The notes under the pieces: generated by a model
Told to the model about the DNA's origin: nothing
Databases searched by the model: none
The model's input: only the letters and a program-made list of their open reading frames with translations
Shown here: piece by piece, positions 24,457 to 35,024 of the stretch
Numbering within the stretch: position 1 is the stretch's first letter
How the letters are laid out: the number at the start of each line of letters is the position of its first letter
Source of the DNA: Bugula neritina
Lineage: Eukaryota; Bryozoa; Gymnolaemata; Cheilostomatida; Bugulidae
Length of the DNA: 64,000 bases
Direction of reading: 5' to 3'
NCBI GenBank assembly: GCA_964035545.1
Contig: OZ037769.1
Coordinates: 15,499,133-15,563,132, forward strand
Position numbers and translations under genes: made by a program

Positions 24457-26000
24457 GTTTGAGAAAATCTCATCAAAGTGTTAGACCTACTTCGCTTGTT
24501 AGTCTTCCATACACCAACTTACTGTTGAGCAATTCATCGCAACTATCAGATCTAAATTATTGATAGAGTATAAATTAATAGCCTAGCTATGACTCATTAA
24601 CATCACATAAACTGGAACAAAATTAAATATAACTAAAACAATTTTGCATTCTAAATTATTTTTTCAAGAATAAAATAAAATTATCTATTCACTGTGTTTA
24701 ACTGTATAAAGAGGCAAAGTAATGACAAACTATGAGAACTATATATGTGACACCAGAATGAATATCAATAATAATATGGTTTTCGTATTTTCCCGTTTAC
24801 TCTCCTTTTGGAATTGAACAAAGATCATAAATGATAAATCTAAATGTAAAGTTTCCAAGAGTATTAGTAGTAGTATTACTATTAGAACTAAACATATATG
24901 ATACATGTTGATGTAGCTAAATTGAAATATATTTATATGGGTGCAGGTCATTTCGTACATAAGTCGTTTCGTACCCACTTTTTCAGATCGTTCCGTTCAC
25001 ATCTATCTGATAGATCGTTTTGTATACAACAGTATAGATTAAATAAAATACATACTATTTGATATGTATTTGTTATTTGATGCATGAGTAGTACAGCAAT
25101 AATATAAACATCAGCATTTTTCAAAATAAAGCCAAAAATAGTAGAGTGTTCAATAAGTATAACAATTTAACACATTTAGTTTTATCATAATATAAATTTT
25201 AATATATAATAGATTAAAATAAAACATTGATCAAAAGGCGATATGGGGTGCAATAAATAAGTAAACTAGTATTATTTGACTTTCCAGTGGATTGATTTTG
25301 GGTACGAAATGAATAGCAGTTTGCATGCGAAACGACCATTTTCATTTTGTGTACGAAACTACTGGTGTACAAAATGACTTCAACTTGTGTACAAAACCAC
25401 AGTAACTTAAGTTACTCAGTAAGCCATTTATATTACTATTAGACTTAGTATTACTATTACTCAGTAATACTATTACTATTAGTAATAGTATTAGTATTAC
25501 CATTAGCCGTAGGGTATTACTTCACGTCATTGGGTTTTAAATAACGCTTGTGTCCCTGAAGGCTAAAAGTAAATAGTAATACCCTACATTGTCATTTACA
25601 GTCACAAACTGGCAGTCGCTGTCAACTGTCAAGTTAAACTTAATCATAATGATAATCATAATCATAATGATAACGTTAAACTTAAAGTTGAAATAAAAAT
25701 GCTTGGATAATCAATATCTTTATGAAATAACATGGCTTTACTTGCATCATCACTACAACTATGACTATATTTGATAGCATTAATATTTTTATTAGTTTAC
25801 AAGTTTGACTTACTGGAAACGAATAACCAAGTTTAACATTTACAACTAGTAATAGTAATACTAACACTACAGGTTAATTTGAATTTGAATTTGAGCTGGT
25901 TTGACTTTTTCCCGCTAGATGAGCGCATGCGTTGATAAAACCTACTTTCTTTGTTTTATTACGGGGAGGACGTCCTTAGTCTCTCAATTATATATAGGAG
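24457..26000. other. intergenic region between divergent IQCC and bZIP genes
   Basis: AT-rich spacer holding the inverted-repeat element 24947-25378 and stretches of ATTACTATTAGTA simple sequence (25440-25510). A TATATATAGGAGATC box near 25989 and TATAAAAAAC near 26152 are candidate core promoter elements for the bZIP gene. Confidence 0.45.
24947..25378. mobile_element. short inverted-repeat element
   Basis: The left end GTCATTTCGTACATAAGTCG and the reverse complement of the right end, GTCATTTTGTACACCAGTAG, align over about 30 bases with a few mismatches. Further copies of (C/G)GTACGAAA(A/T/C) lie inside both ends, giving subterminal repeats. No ORF and no clear target duplication, so a MITE is the best explanation. 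Confidence 0.55.
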
Positions 26001-26225
26001 ATCCGACAGAAAAACTTGCGTTAGTCTCAGATCTTTCTAGATTGTTCTGGCGTCGTCACGATTACTATGATTTCACTGGTCAATTTTAAAAACTCCAGCT
26101 AGGAATTCCAAATTGCACCACATTCTGGCAATGATAATAACGCACAATCGTATAAAAAACGTTGGCGCGCTGATTTGCTGACATTGCTTGTTTGAAGCTC
26201 ACTGAAGAAAGAAGGGCTAGCTTAC

Positions 26226-26264
26226 ATGATCTATTCATTGACAGCATCCACCCTCGTGGACTAA
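26226..26264 (+). promoter_or_regulatory. short upstream ORF in putative bZIP leader exon
   Basis: An ATG-TAA frame of 12 codons (MIYSLTASTLVD) lies upstream of a canonical donor (CATTCAG then GTAATT at 26319). If this is the first exon of the bZIP transcript, the uORF precedes the overlapping uORF at 31544. Two other short ATG frames (near 26067 and 26131) would count only if transcription starts near the upstream TATA box. Confidence 0.4.
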
Positions 26265-26600
26265 ATCAGGCGGTAACAATATTCTGCCGGTCGGATTAGC
26301 TAAAACGCCATCATTCAGGTAATTGATGTTGAACTTAATTTGTAGGTGGATATTATATTATAATTTATTTATCATCATTCATGATTATTAATATTATTTA
26401 TAAATTCAAAAATTCAAATTTTAAGTCATTAAATCAGTAATTGTAAATGTTAAACTAAAAGTTTTACTAATAGTAATTAGTCTTACTTTCAGATTGAGAT
26501 TTATGAGTAAGTTATTATATTTATTCGTAATTGTATTCAAAACCAATTATAATTGTTTAACTTTTAGTTTTAGCTTCTCGTGTTATTTTGGGATTATTCT

Positions 26601-26832
26601 TGTTCGGTGTTCATGTAAACATTTATTTCTAATTTGTTATTTTATTATTTTACTATTTTTTGTCATAATCTTAATAATTAATTGTATCACTTATTGTAAT
26701 AGTTTTAGTATTTTCGTATATATATATTGTGGTAATAAATCACGGCTTCGGCCTCTTACGTTTATCAACTAACTCGAGCACGTTCTGTCTTTTCACGATA
26801 GCTGAAATAATATCACAAATCAACATAAAACA
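26601..26832 (+). repeat. 5' LTR
   Basis: 232-bp long terminal repeat, TGTTCGG...TAAAACA. It contains an AATAAATCACGGC segment that could supply the polyadenylation signal. Confidence 0.95.
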
Positions 26833-26876
26833 TGGTGCCCCGAGTCTAATTATTATTAATATTACACTGAAATAAC

Positions 26877-27788
26877 ATGGAGCAATTACTAGCGCCAAAA
26901 CCATTAGCAGATGGACCGAATTTACCTGAGGAATGGAAGATTTTTAAACGTGACTTCGAACTTTTTTTAACTGCCACATCGAAAGATACAGCCGAAGGCA
27001 AAGTGAAAACTGCATACCTACTTAGAACTATCGGTCGCCGAGGCAACCAAATATACGACTCTTTCAACTAGACTGACAACAATGACAAAACTGACTATGA
27101 CAAAGTTGTGACGCAGTTTGATGACTACTGCAAACCAAGAATAAACTTAGTGGCTAAGACTCACTCACTACTGACTTGTAAGCAAGGAAATAGAACTATT
27201 GACGAATTTTTGACTGAACTACATACCATTGCAGGACTATGTGACTTAAAAGACATGTACAACCGACTGATACTACAAGCACTGATACTGGGAATTGAAA
27301 GTGACAAGATTAGAAAGAAACTGTTTGACTTGACTGACTTTGACAAAGCAATTGAACTCTGCAGACGAGAAGAAGCATCGGCTATTGACTACAAGACTAT
27401 GACTAAGGATAACACATATGGACTCGAACAAGTGAACTTGGTAAAACATAGACCTCCGACTCATCAATATCACTCTAATGACACTCGTAACACTGATAAA
27501 CACAGAGGACAACTTTCACACACTCACTCTCAGCCCAACGTCAGAAAATCAGTTGGTGCTTCTAGGTGTGGAAACTGTGGAGGCAATCACCCACCTCGAG
27601 CATGCCCAGCATATGGGAAACAGTGCAATCATTGCAAGAAATTTAACCACTTTGCTACATACTGCAGGTCACGCATGCATCATTATCGCGACTCAACCGA
27701 AACAGCCAATCAAGTCACCTGGAATTACTCTTCAGACAGTGACTCTCAACATGTAAGTACTATCTCCACTACTGTACGAGATCCGTAA
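26877..27788 (+). pseudogene. gag-like frame interrupted by one in-frame stop
   Basis: One frame runs from ATG 26877 to TAA 27788 but is broken by a TAG at 27069-27071; sequence before and after is in the same frame. It encodes a capsid-like helical region and two CCHC-type zinc knuckles near the end (CGNCGGNHPPRAC with one residue less than usual, and CNHCKKFNHFATYC). The arrangement resembles gag of K02A2.6/Mag-like gypsy elements. The stop may be a fresh inactivating mutation or a programmed readthrough; the frame alone cannot tell. Confidence 0.8.
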
Positions 27789-27798
27789 ATTATTAGCG

Positions 27799-30700
27799 AT
27801 GCTCACTGCTAAGCAAGCAGATACTATTTATGACATTGAATTCCAACTTGACACTGGTGCATCATGCAATACTTTGAATACGATCGACTACGACAAGCTA
27901 GGTAAACCGAAACTTACACCGACTGATACTGTACTAACTTTATATGACCAGAGCAAGTGTGCACCACTAGGGTGGACACGGATACAGATACTAAACAAGC
28001 AAGGATGTTACACTACATTAAAATTCCTAGTTGTGGAAACCACCCAACATAGCTTGCTGTCATGGAAATCATGTTTGCACCTGGATTTATTACAAATGCC
28101 CAGCACCAAAAGCGAGAATGTAAACTTTGCCACTACTGACCCAGACCTTCAGACTTTACTGACTAACTTTGATGACATATTTACCGGACTTGGAAAGTTT
28201 GAACAGGAATATAGGATAGAGCTAAGACCTGAAGCTGTACCAGTGCAAGTCCGACCGCGGAAGGTGCCCTTGTCGATGAAATCAGATCTCATCAAGACTA
28301 TTCTTGAACTAGAACAACGTCAAATTATCGCTAAGGTAGAAGCACCTACAGACTGGATAAGCCATCTACAACCAGTGCGCAAGCCTAATGGAAAGATACG
28401 CATCTGCATAGATCCGCAAAATCTCAATCAAGCAATTAAACGAAACCACGCTGTCATGCCAACATTGGAAGATGTTTTGCCACAACTCAACGGTGCCAAG
28501 TTTTTCTCCTTGTGTGACGCCAAAGAAGGTTTCTATCAAATTCCCCTAGCTGAGGAATCTACAGACTTGACAACTTTCTGGACTCCCATAGGAAAGTACA
28601 AGTACCTAAGGCTACCCTTTGGAATTGCATCAGCGCCGGAGGAGTTTCAGAGAAGGCTCACGGAAAATCTTGCTGGTCTTGATGGCATCACCATAGTTGC
28701 AGATGACATCCTAATTTTTGGAAGCACAAGGAAAGAGCATGATAGAAACCTTGAAGCGCTCTTCAAACGTGCTCGACAGACAGGACTGAGACTGAACAAG
28801 GAAAAATCCCGCTTCCTTCAGGACGAACTACCTTACATTGGACACATACTGACAACTAATGGACTTAAACCAGATCCTAACAAAGTAAAAGCCATTCTTA
28901 AGATGAAACCTCCCTCATCTCCACAGGGAGTAAAACGATTCCTTGGTCACATCACATACATGTCAAAATTTATTAGCAACCTAGCATCGGAATCTGAACC
29001 ATTACGACGTTTACTGACACAAGACAATGCTCAAGACTTTCACTGGACTGACGACCAAATGAACGCTTTTAATAGACTGAAGACCTTACTAACTGACTCA
29101 GAAACTCTACAATACTTTGACTGCAACAAGCCAGTAACTATACAAACTGACGCTTCAAATGCTGGTGTGGGTGCAACACTCATGCAAGGAGGCAAGCCTG
29201 TAGCATATGCATCTCGCAGTTTAACAAAATCGGAACAGAACTATGTGCCACTAGAGCTTGAGTGCCTTGCCATAGTGTTTGGCACTGAACGCTTTGACCA
29301 GTATATCTTTGGTCACCATGCTGTCACTATCCAAACTGACCACAAACCCCTTGTATCTATTTTCAGGAAATCCATTCATAAGGCATCTCGGAGGTTGCAG
29401 GCTATGCTTCTTCACTTACAAAGATACCCCAACATTAAGGTAACTTGGCAAAAGGGTGCTGAACAAATCACGGCTGACTTACTCTCAAGAGACTCATACT
29501 TTGACTCCCCCAACTATCAACAACTACCAGAACACATTTTTCACATTGACTCTCAAAATAATGATGCTCCTGTTTGTGACGACTTAATTGACAACATTAG
29601 GACTGCTACTGCACAGGACAATGAACTTATGACACTGACAAACCTTATTAAACATGACTGGAACATTGCCAACTGCACAACTCACGACAAGTACAAACAC
29701 TTTCAGGACGAACTATCTATTGACAATGGCATTGTTTACAAAGGACTACGAGCCATTATTCCAAAGACACTCCAGAGAAAGTTTCTCCAACTACTTCACA
29801 CCGGCCATAATGGGATTAACTCCACACTAAGACGTGCCCGCCACACAGTGTTTTGGCTTGGCATCACCAATGACATCAAAAACAATATTGCTAACTGTCG
29901 ACAATGTCAACTGGATGCTCCCCGGCAACAGAAGGAAACACTTTTACTCCACACAGTTCCCCAACAACCCTGGACCAAAGTAGGAATTGACTTGTTTGAA
30001 TACAATCACACTCACTACATTACTATTGTTGACTATACGACTGACTACCTTGAATATGACCGACTGGACAACCAAACAGCAGAGGCTGTTATCAACTCCA
30101 TAAAGCGCTGTTTTGGACGCCTGGGAATACCCAGACAGGTTCACACTGACAACGGACCACAGTTTACCTCGCACCAGTTTTCCACTTTCAGCCAATCATG
30201 GAATTTCACACACACCACCAGCTCTCCATATCATCCTCAGTCCAATGGGAAGGCAGAGTCTGCTGTGAAGATAGCCAAACGTATACTCCGCAGATGTGAA
30301 GAGCCCGAACTTGCGTTACTGGAACATCTCAACACCACCAAAGAAGGCCTGACGGCCAGCCCAATTCAGCAACTTATCGGAAGACCCACCAGGTCAGTAC
30401 TCCCACAAGTTCGGCCAGAAACAGAGAACAACCAAGGTTGGTGGGAAAAGCAGGGCCGCAATGAAAAACTGCAGCAGAGATGCAATGACGGTGCAAGAGA
30501 TTTGGCAGTGCTGAAAGAAGGGCAACCAGTTTTGGTTCGAGACTGGAGTCAGCACCGGAGAAAATGGCAGGAGGCGCAAATTAACAAACAATTGAGTAGC
30601 AGAGCCTATGCCATACAACTTAACAACAACCTCTTTCGGAGAAACCGGCAAGACATCAGACCACTCGTCACGGAGCCAGCGAGTCCTGAGACACCAAAGG

Positions 30701-30828
30701 ATCCTAAACAAAACGCTAGTAGTACCCAGGTTGACACCACCGAGAGCGCCAATCATAGCGACAATCTAAGACGTTCAACCAGAGAACGGAAGCCACCTAG
30801 TTGGATGGCAGACTATGTGCCCTCTTAA
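27799..30828 (+). CDS. pol: gypsy Pol polyprotein (PR-RT-RH-IN)
   Basis: A single 1009-residue frame, +1 relative to gag; the frame is open from 27757, so it overlaps the gag end by 32 bases. Aspartic protease: DTGA at about residue 18. Reverse transcriptase: LPFGIASAPEEFQ and the catalytic VADD at about 300. RNase H: TDASNAGVG at about 450. Integrase: HHCC zinc finger at about 665-705 and DDE core (IDLFEY, HTDNGPQF, NGKAES) at about 730-820. The C-terminus is basic and short, without a chromodomain. No frameshift or stop interrupts it, so Pol looks intact. Confidence 0.95.
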   Translation: MLTAKQADTIYDIEFQLDTGASCNTLNTIDYDKLGKPKLTPTDTVLTLYDQSKCAPLGWTRIQILNKQGCYTTLKFLVVETTQHSLLSWKSCLHLDLLQMPSTKSENVNFATTDPDLQTLLTNFDDIFTGLGKFEQEYRIELRPEAVPVQVRPRKVPLSMKSDLIKTILELEQRQIIAKVEAPTDWISHLQPVRKPNGKIRICIDPQNLNQAIKRNHAVMPTLEDVLPQLNGAKFFSLCDAKEGFYQIPLAEESTDLTTFWTPIGKYKYLRLPFGIASAPEEFQRRLTENLAGLDGITIVADDILIFGSTRKEHDRNLEALFKRARQTGLRLNKEKSRFLQDELPYIGHILTTNGLKPDPNKVKAILKMKPPSSPQGVKRFLGHITYMSKFISNLASESEPLRRLLTQDNAQDFHWTDDQMNAFNRLKTLLTDSETLQYFDCNKPVTIQTDASNAGVGATLMQGGKPVAYASRSLTKSEQNYVPLELECLAIVFGTERFDQYIFGHHAVTIQTDHKPLVSIFRKSIHKASRRLQAMLLHLQRYPNIKVTWQKGAEQITADLLSRDSYFDSPNYQQLPEHIFHIDSQNNDAPVCDDLIDNIRTATAQDNELMTLTNLIKHDWNIANCTTHDKYKHFQDELSIDNGIVYKGLRAIIPKTLQRKFLQLLHTGHNGINSTLRRARHTVFWLGITNDIKNNIANCRQCQLDAPRQQKETLLLHTVPQQPWTKVGIDLFEYNHTHYITIVDYTTDYLEYDRLDNQTAEAVINSIKRCFGRLGIPRQVHTDNGPQFTSHQFSTFSQSWNFTHTTSSPYHPQSNGKAESAVKIAKRILRRCEEPELALLEHLNTTKEGLTASPIQQLIGRPTRSVLPQVRPETENNQGWWEKQGRNEKLQQRCNDGARDLAVLKEGQPVLVRDWSQHRRKWQEAQINKQLSSRAYAIQLNNNLFRRNRQDIRPLVTEPASPETPKDPKQNASSTQVDTTESANHSDNLRRSTRERKPPSWMADYVPS

Positions 30829-30870
30829 AACAATCATATCTAAATAGCTTTTTTTCTATTCTGTGGGAGA

Positions 30871-31102
30871 TGTTCGGTGTTCATGTAAACATTTATTTCT
30901 AATTTGTTATTTTATTATTTTACTATTTTTTGTCATAATCTTAATAATTAATTGTATCACTTATTGTAATAGTTTTAGTATTTTCGTATATATATATTGT
31001 GGTAATAAATCACGGCTTCGGCCTCTTACGTTTATCAACTAACTCGAGCACGTTCTGTCTTTTCACGATAGCTGAAATAATATCACAAATCAACATAAAA
31101 CA
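30871..31102 (+). repeat. 3' LTR
   Basis: Identical to 26601-26832 by eye and followed by the ATTCT target duplication. Confidence 0.95.
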
Positions 31103-31543
31103 ATTCTAATTATTTATTTACATTATTATATTCAATTTCAATAATATTCATATTGAATCAAGGTTATCATATTCAAGTAGAAACTTTGGTTATCAATTAC
31201 CAAAACATGAAGAAATAATCATTGGGCGATTGAATAATTTATCACTGCTAACCATTACTAGTAGCAGCCCGAAATCATCATCATTATGAATATGAATAAT
31301 GAGTATGATTGTTGTCTTCTTATTGATTAAACTATCACTATGCTCAGTTTGGAATAAAATGTAGTCAACTAAAGATATTGGAATTTGTGTTCAATTAATT
31401 TGATGTAGCACTTTCATTATTGTAGTGTTTTATGATTGCATGCCTTGCTTTTAGTTTTATACTCAAAAGCTGTACAAAGTTTTCAAAGTTATTATTTTGT
31501 TTTAGGGCCTAACTGAAACCCAGGAAAATAATACAAAAAAAGA

Positions 31544-31675
31544 ATGCTTTTGGGAGGTAAATTACACAGGAAACGAAGCAATGTACTATACAGTAGACGA
31601 AGAATCATATTCACTACAAAGTCCAACTATTACCACCATATACCCTACAGAAACATCTTTGACTTGGCCCGTTGA
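31544..31675 (+). promoter_or_regulatory. upstream ORF overlapping the bZIP start codon
   Basis: An ATG at 31544 opens a 43-codon frame that ends at TGA 31673-31675, after passing the bZIP ATG (31581) in the +1 frame. Ribosomes that initiate here cannot start at 31581. This is the layout of uORF2 in vertebrate ATF4, which blocks translation unless eIF2 is phosphorylated. The leader of this exon appears to start after an acceptor TTTTAG at 31505. Confidence 0.6.
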
Positions 31676-32610
31676 CAGAGGTGTGTATGTTGTATGGTGT
31701 ATGTTCCCATTCTTGTCGAGTTTTCTCAACAGTTCTCAACTGTTAATTTGTGTATTTTATATCTATATAAAGTAACTGTAATATATTTGATATGTTTCAG
31801 ACTTTAACGACCTTCTTGAACTATATGATAGCGATCAACTAACTGCAGACATGACTTTCAAATCTGTAAATGAGAACTCTCTTGACTATACGCCTCTCAG
31901 TCCATCCTTACCTGTCGCAGGTGAAGAACTCGGCCACTGGCAGCTCAACGAAGTCTTCCAGGATTTCACCCAGTCTGATTTAGACAGAACACAGGTGAGG
32001 ATAAGCTGTTTATATATTATTACTTGTTCCATGCTGCCTGTTGATTATGCATTATTGCAGTTCATTTCAGGTTTTCTGTTATATCTGGAAATAATGATTG
32101 TAATGATTGTAGGAAATGGGCGGCAGTCGAGATCTCTTGGCCGAAGCCTTTGGCACGGTAGAGCCAGCATTTCCTGTCAAATTCTTGGCTGATGATGAAC
32201 CTTCTCAACTCGTTCCCGTCACTGTAGACGATGTCCTGTCACAAGTTACTCACAATACCTCTTCGCCATCCACTTGTCAACTTTCTAATGACGACCGTCT
32301 TCACAAAGTCTCTAAGAAATCTAATTCTAAAATAACCAAAAGATCTAACAAGGCAGCAGTCAAGCTCGCTGACTGCGTCGTCAAACCTAACGAGACGGTG
32401 AAGGAGGCACAGCGACGTATCAAAAACAACTCAGCTTCTCGTGAATTCCGATCTCGAAAGAAGACGAAGCTGGAGGAGATGTTAGTCACTGAAGACAGTC
32501 TGAGAACTCACAACTCCGTGATTAGAAATGATTTGACCTTGGTTGAAGAGGTCGTGCAGATTCTTAAAGACGGCCTTGTCAATTCTGCACGACAATTCCG
32601 CCAAAGCTGA
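31581..32610 (+). CDS. bZIP transcription factor (ATF4/CEBP/PAR-like)
   Basis: Exons 31581-31680, 31801-31994, 32113-32610; phases agree and give 263 residues. The basic region QRRIKNNSASREFRSRKK (about residues 193-210) has the NxxAx(3)FR core; it is closest to C/EBP-, PAR- and ATF4-type bZIPs, though F before the invariant R is unusual. A short zipper follows (LEEMLVTEDSL...IRNDLTLVEEVVQILKDGL). The N-terminal half is acidic, with LLELYDSDQL and DYTPLSPSLP, as in activation domains. The start is the first ATG in frame after the presumed leader acceptor. A leader exon ending at 26318 is plausible; if so, the LTR retrotransposon lies in the first intron. The overlapping uORF argues for an ATF4-type stress-responsive factor, but the subfamily is not settled. 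Confidence 0.85.
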
Positions 32611-34700
32611 TTTTATTTTTTTTTAACTAAATTTTATTTTATTTAATGTATAATTATATTTTGCCTTATTCATCTCTATTTATAGTTGTTAGTTATATGT
32701 TTTCCCTAACAACTTTGTTATATTCCATGTGCATTAAAATACTATAGTATATATAAGCTATTTATTATATTTCATGTGCATTAACACGGGCTGTATTTTT
32801 TTAGCTTGTTGCACATAATTAGATGGTTTATTTTCATACTCAAGCAAACATATTAATCAGTATTGTTTTTTTTGTGATGTCATGAATTTGACTTTAAGTT
32901 CTGTATGCAGTAACAAAAAACTGTAAACTACTAAATACAATCGGCATTTATGTAAGATTTTACATACACTACATAATATAATATACACATATACATTACA
33001 ATTACTTGTGGGATTTGATTTATTTTCTATCGAGGCTTGTAGCGAAACAAATCAACCATTTGCAATAGCCAAATAAATTGTTTAAAAGAGAAGCATATCT
33101 TACACAAAATTGATCCAGAAAGATCTGGAATTTACTCAAAATGATAGAAAAACTACGAGCTAACTAGCAGAATGAATAGATAACTTCATTAAAACATAAA
33201 ATGTGCATTCCAAACCATAAAAACATCAAATAGATTTAGATTTGTTGTATACACAGGGAACACAAGTTAGATTATTTACCTTAATTCACTTGGTCTTGCA
33301 TTAAGAGTTGATGACTTCATGCAATCTATAGAAACTATTCCATGGAGTTGTCTCTTTTTTTTATTTGTCTCGTAGTACAAGGCAACATAACTCATACATA
33401 TACGTATGTGAGCCATATTATTATAGTCGAAGCATGTGTGTTCACTTTAGTCGTTGTTCTCTCATATCACAACCTTGACGGATTTAATTTAAGAATCTCG
33501 ACACACTTCATTTATGCAGTATTAAAATATCCATACATATTATAGATGTCTTCTACAGACTATTTGAAGGTTGCAAGCCCAATTTTGTATATATAAGTAG
33601 TATTAGATTCAAATTATCATATGCATAGCAAATGTAATTAGTAGTAGTGAAGCTTTCACATTTAAAATATATAGTCACAATACAGATTTCTTTTTAAAAG
33701 GTTATAGTGAAATGCTTATGGTGAATCATCACTACACCTACAAAAGAAATACACACACCTCTTATATTTACTATAATATTGTGTTAGCAGACTTGTATCT
33801 GGTGAAAATATGTTGGAAATGAACTATAAGGGTTGCTGGTGAAGAGAAATCTCATTGCATGCATGGAGTGGATATGTCATAGTTAGGTGTGCATAAACCT
33901 GATTTTATCCTCGTGAATAGTCAGATGATAAGGTACACCGCTGAGGTAAGAGATTGTTATTAGATTTTAACTGACATATGAAGGCCAGTACTTGCAAGCA
34001 CTTGTCATATGGTAGTCACCAAGGGTCACCTGATGTGTCACTGTTAACTTTTTTAACAAAGTATGTTGTAGGTTCGTAGTTTGTTGACTGGTTGACCGCA
34101 GTGCAAACATTATTTAGAGTTGAATATCACTAAATTACAGGATAATGTAGTGCTACTGAATTTGTATTAAAAGGAAATTGAATATTGTACTACTATTTGC
34201 ATAGGTTCAATCAATTGGTTAATCAATTGTTTTGTGTTTGCCTTACATAATCGGTTATTTAAAAAATACACAGTTAGTGATCTATGCATACACACGTGTG
34301 GGGCATGGCATAGGCTTTGTGAAATATGCTTGCACACTGAGTGCAACGAACAACTTTATATCAGACTTGCCAACTATGCACAAATTTTATTTATATTGAA
34401 ATAATTATATTTTATAAAAAAGAAAGATAAATATCTTTGAAAATACATAAACATAATGCTGGCCAAAATTATATATACAAAATATGTAATTTCAACAAAA
34501 TTGGACATTAAGAAAATTAAAAAAAATTTAGAATAAAACTAAAAAAGTAAATATTATTGTACATACTTTGTTTTTTTGGCAAATCTGACTTTTCAAATAA
34601 AATACTATATAAATATTAACCAATTAATATTTCATATTAGTTCTAGTTCCCAAGCCTTCAGTAGTCTACAATATAGTATAACCACAATACTCCAGCCAAT
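32611..34700. other. AT-rich intergenic region
   Basis: The region runs from the bZIP stop to the next candidate gene. The first few hundred bases are the bZIP 3'UTR. Beyond that I see AT-rich sequence without exons, tandem arrays or RNA genes that I can support. Confidence 0.4.
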
Positions 34701-34966
34701 ATGGCGATGTGTACAACTATCGTCTCTATCAGAGATAAAAACATAAGACACCTGTACTCTGGTACACCTTGCAACATAATATATCGCACCTCAGGTGAGT
34801 TGTACACATTTCCTGTACCATTCTATTCATATATGTGTCCTGCAACTTTTCTCATATAAACGGTGATATAACAATATGTTTTTATATATAATGTAGTACG
34901 GATAATATATTATAATACAATATATTATATTATATTTCATTACTCAATATATAATTAGTTATTTGG

Positions 34967-35024
<58 letters not shown>

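Larger units (their letters stand above)
26601..31102 (+). mobile_element. Ty3/gypsy LTR retrotransposon, recent insertion
   Basis: The two 232-bp LTRs (26601-26832, 30871-31102) begin TG and end CA and look identical base for base. The flanks carry a 5-bp target duplication, ATTCT, at 26596-26600 and 31103-31107. The primer-binding site follows at once (TGGTGCCCCGAGTC, 26833) and a purine-rich GTGGGAGA precedes the 3' LTR. Order: gag-like, then protease-RT-RNase H-integrase, which places it in Ty3/gypsy (integrase last); there is no envelope frame and no evident chromodomain. It reads in the same direction as the bZIP gene. Confidence 0.96.
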
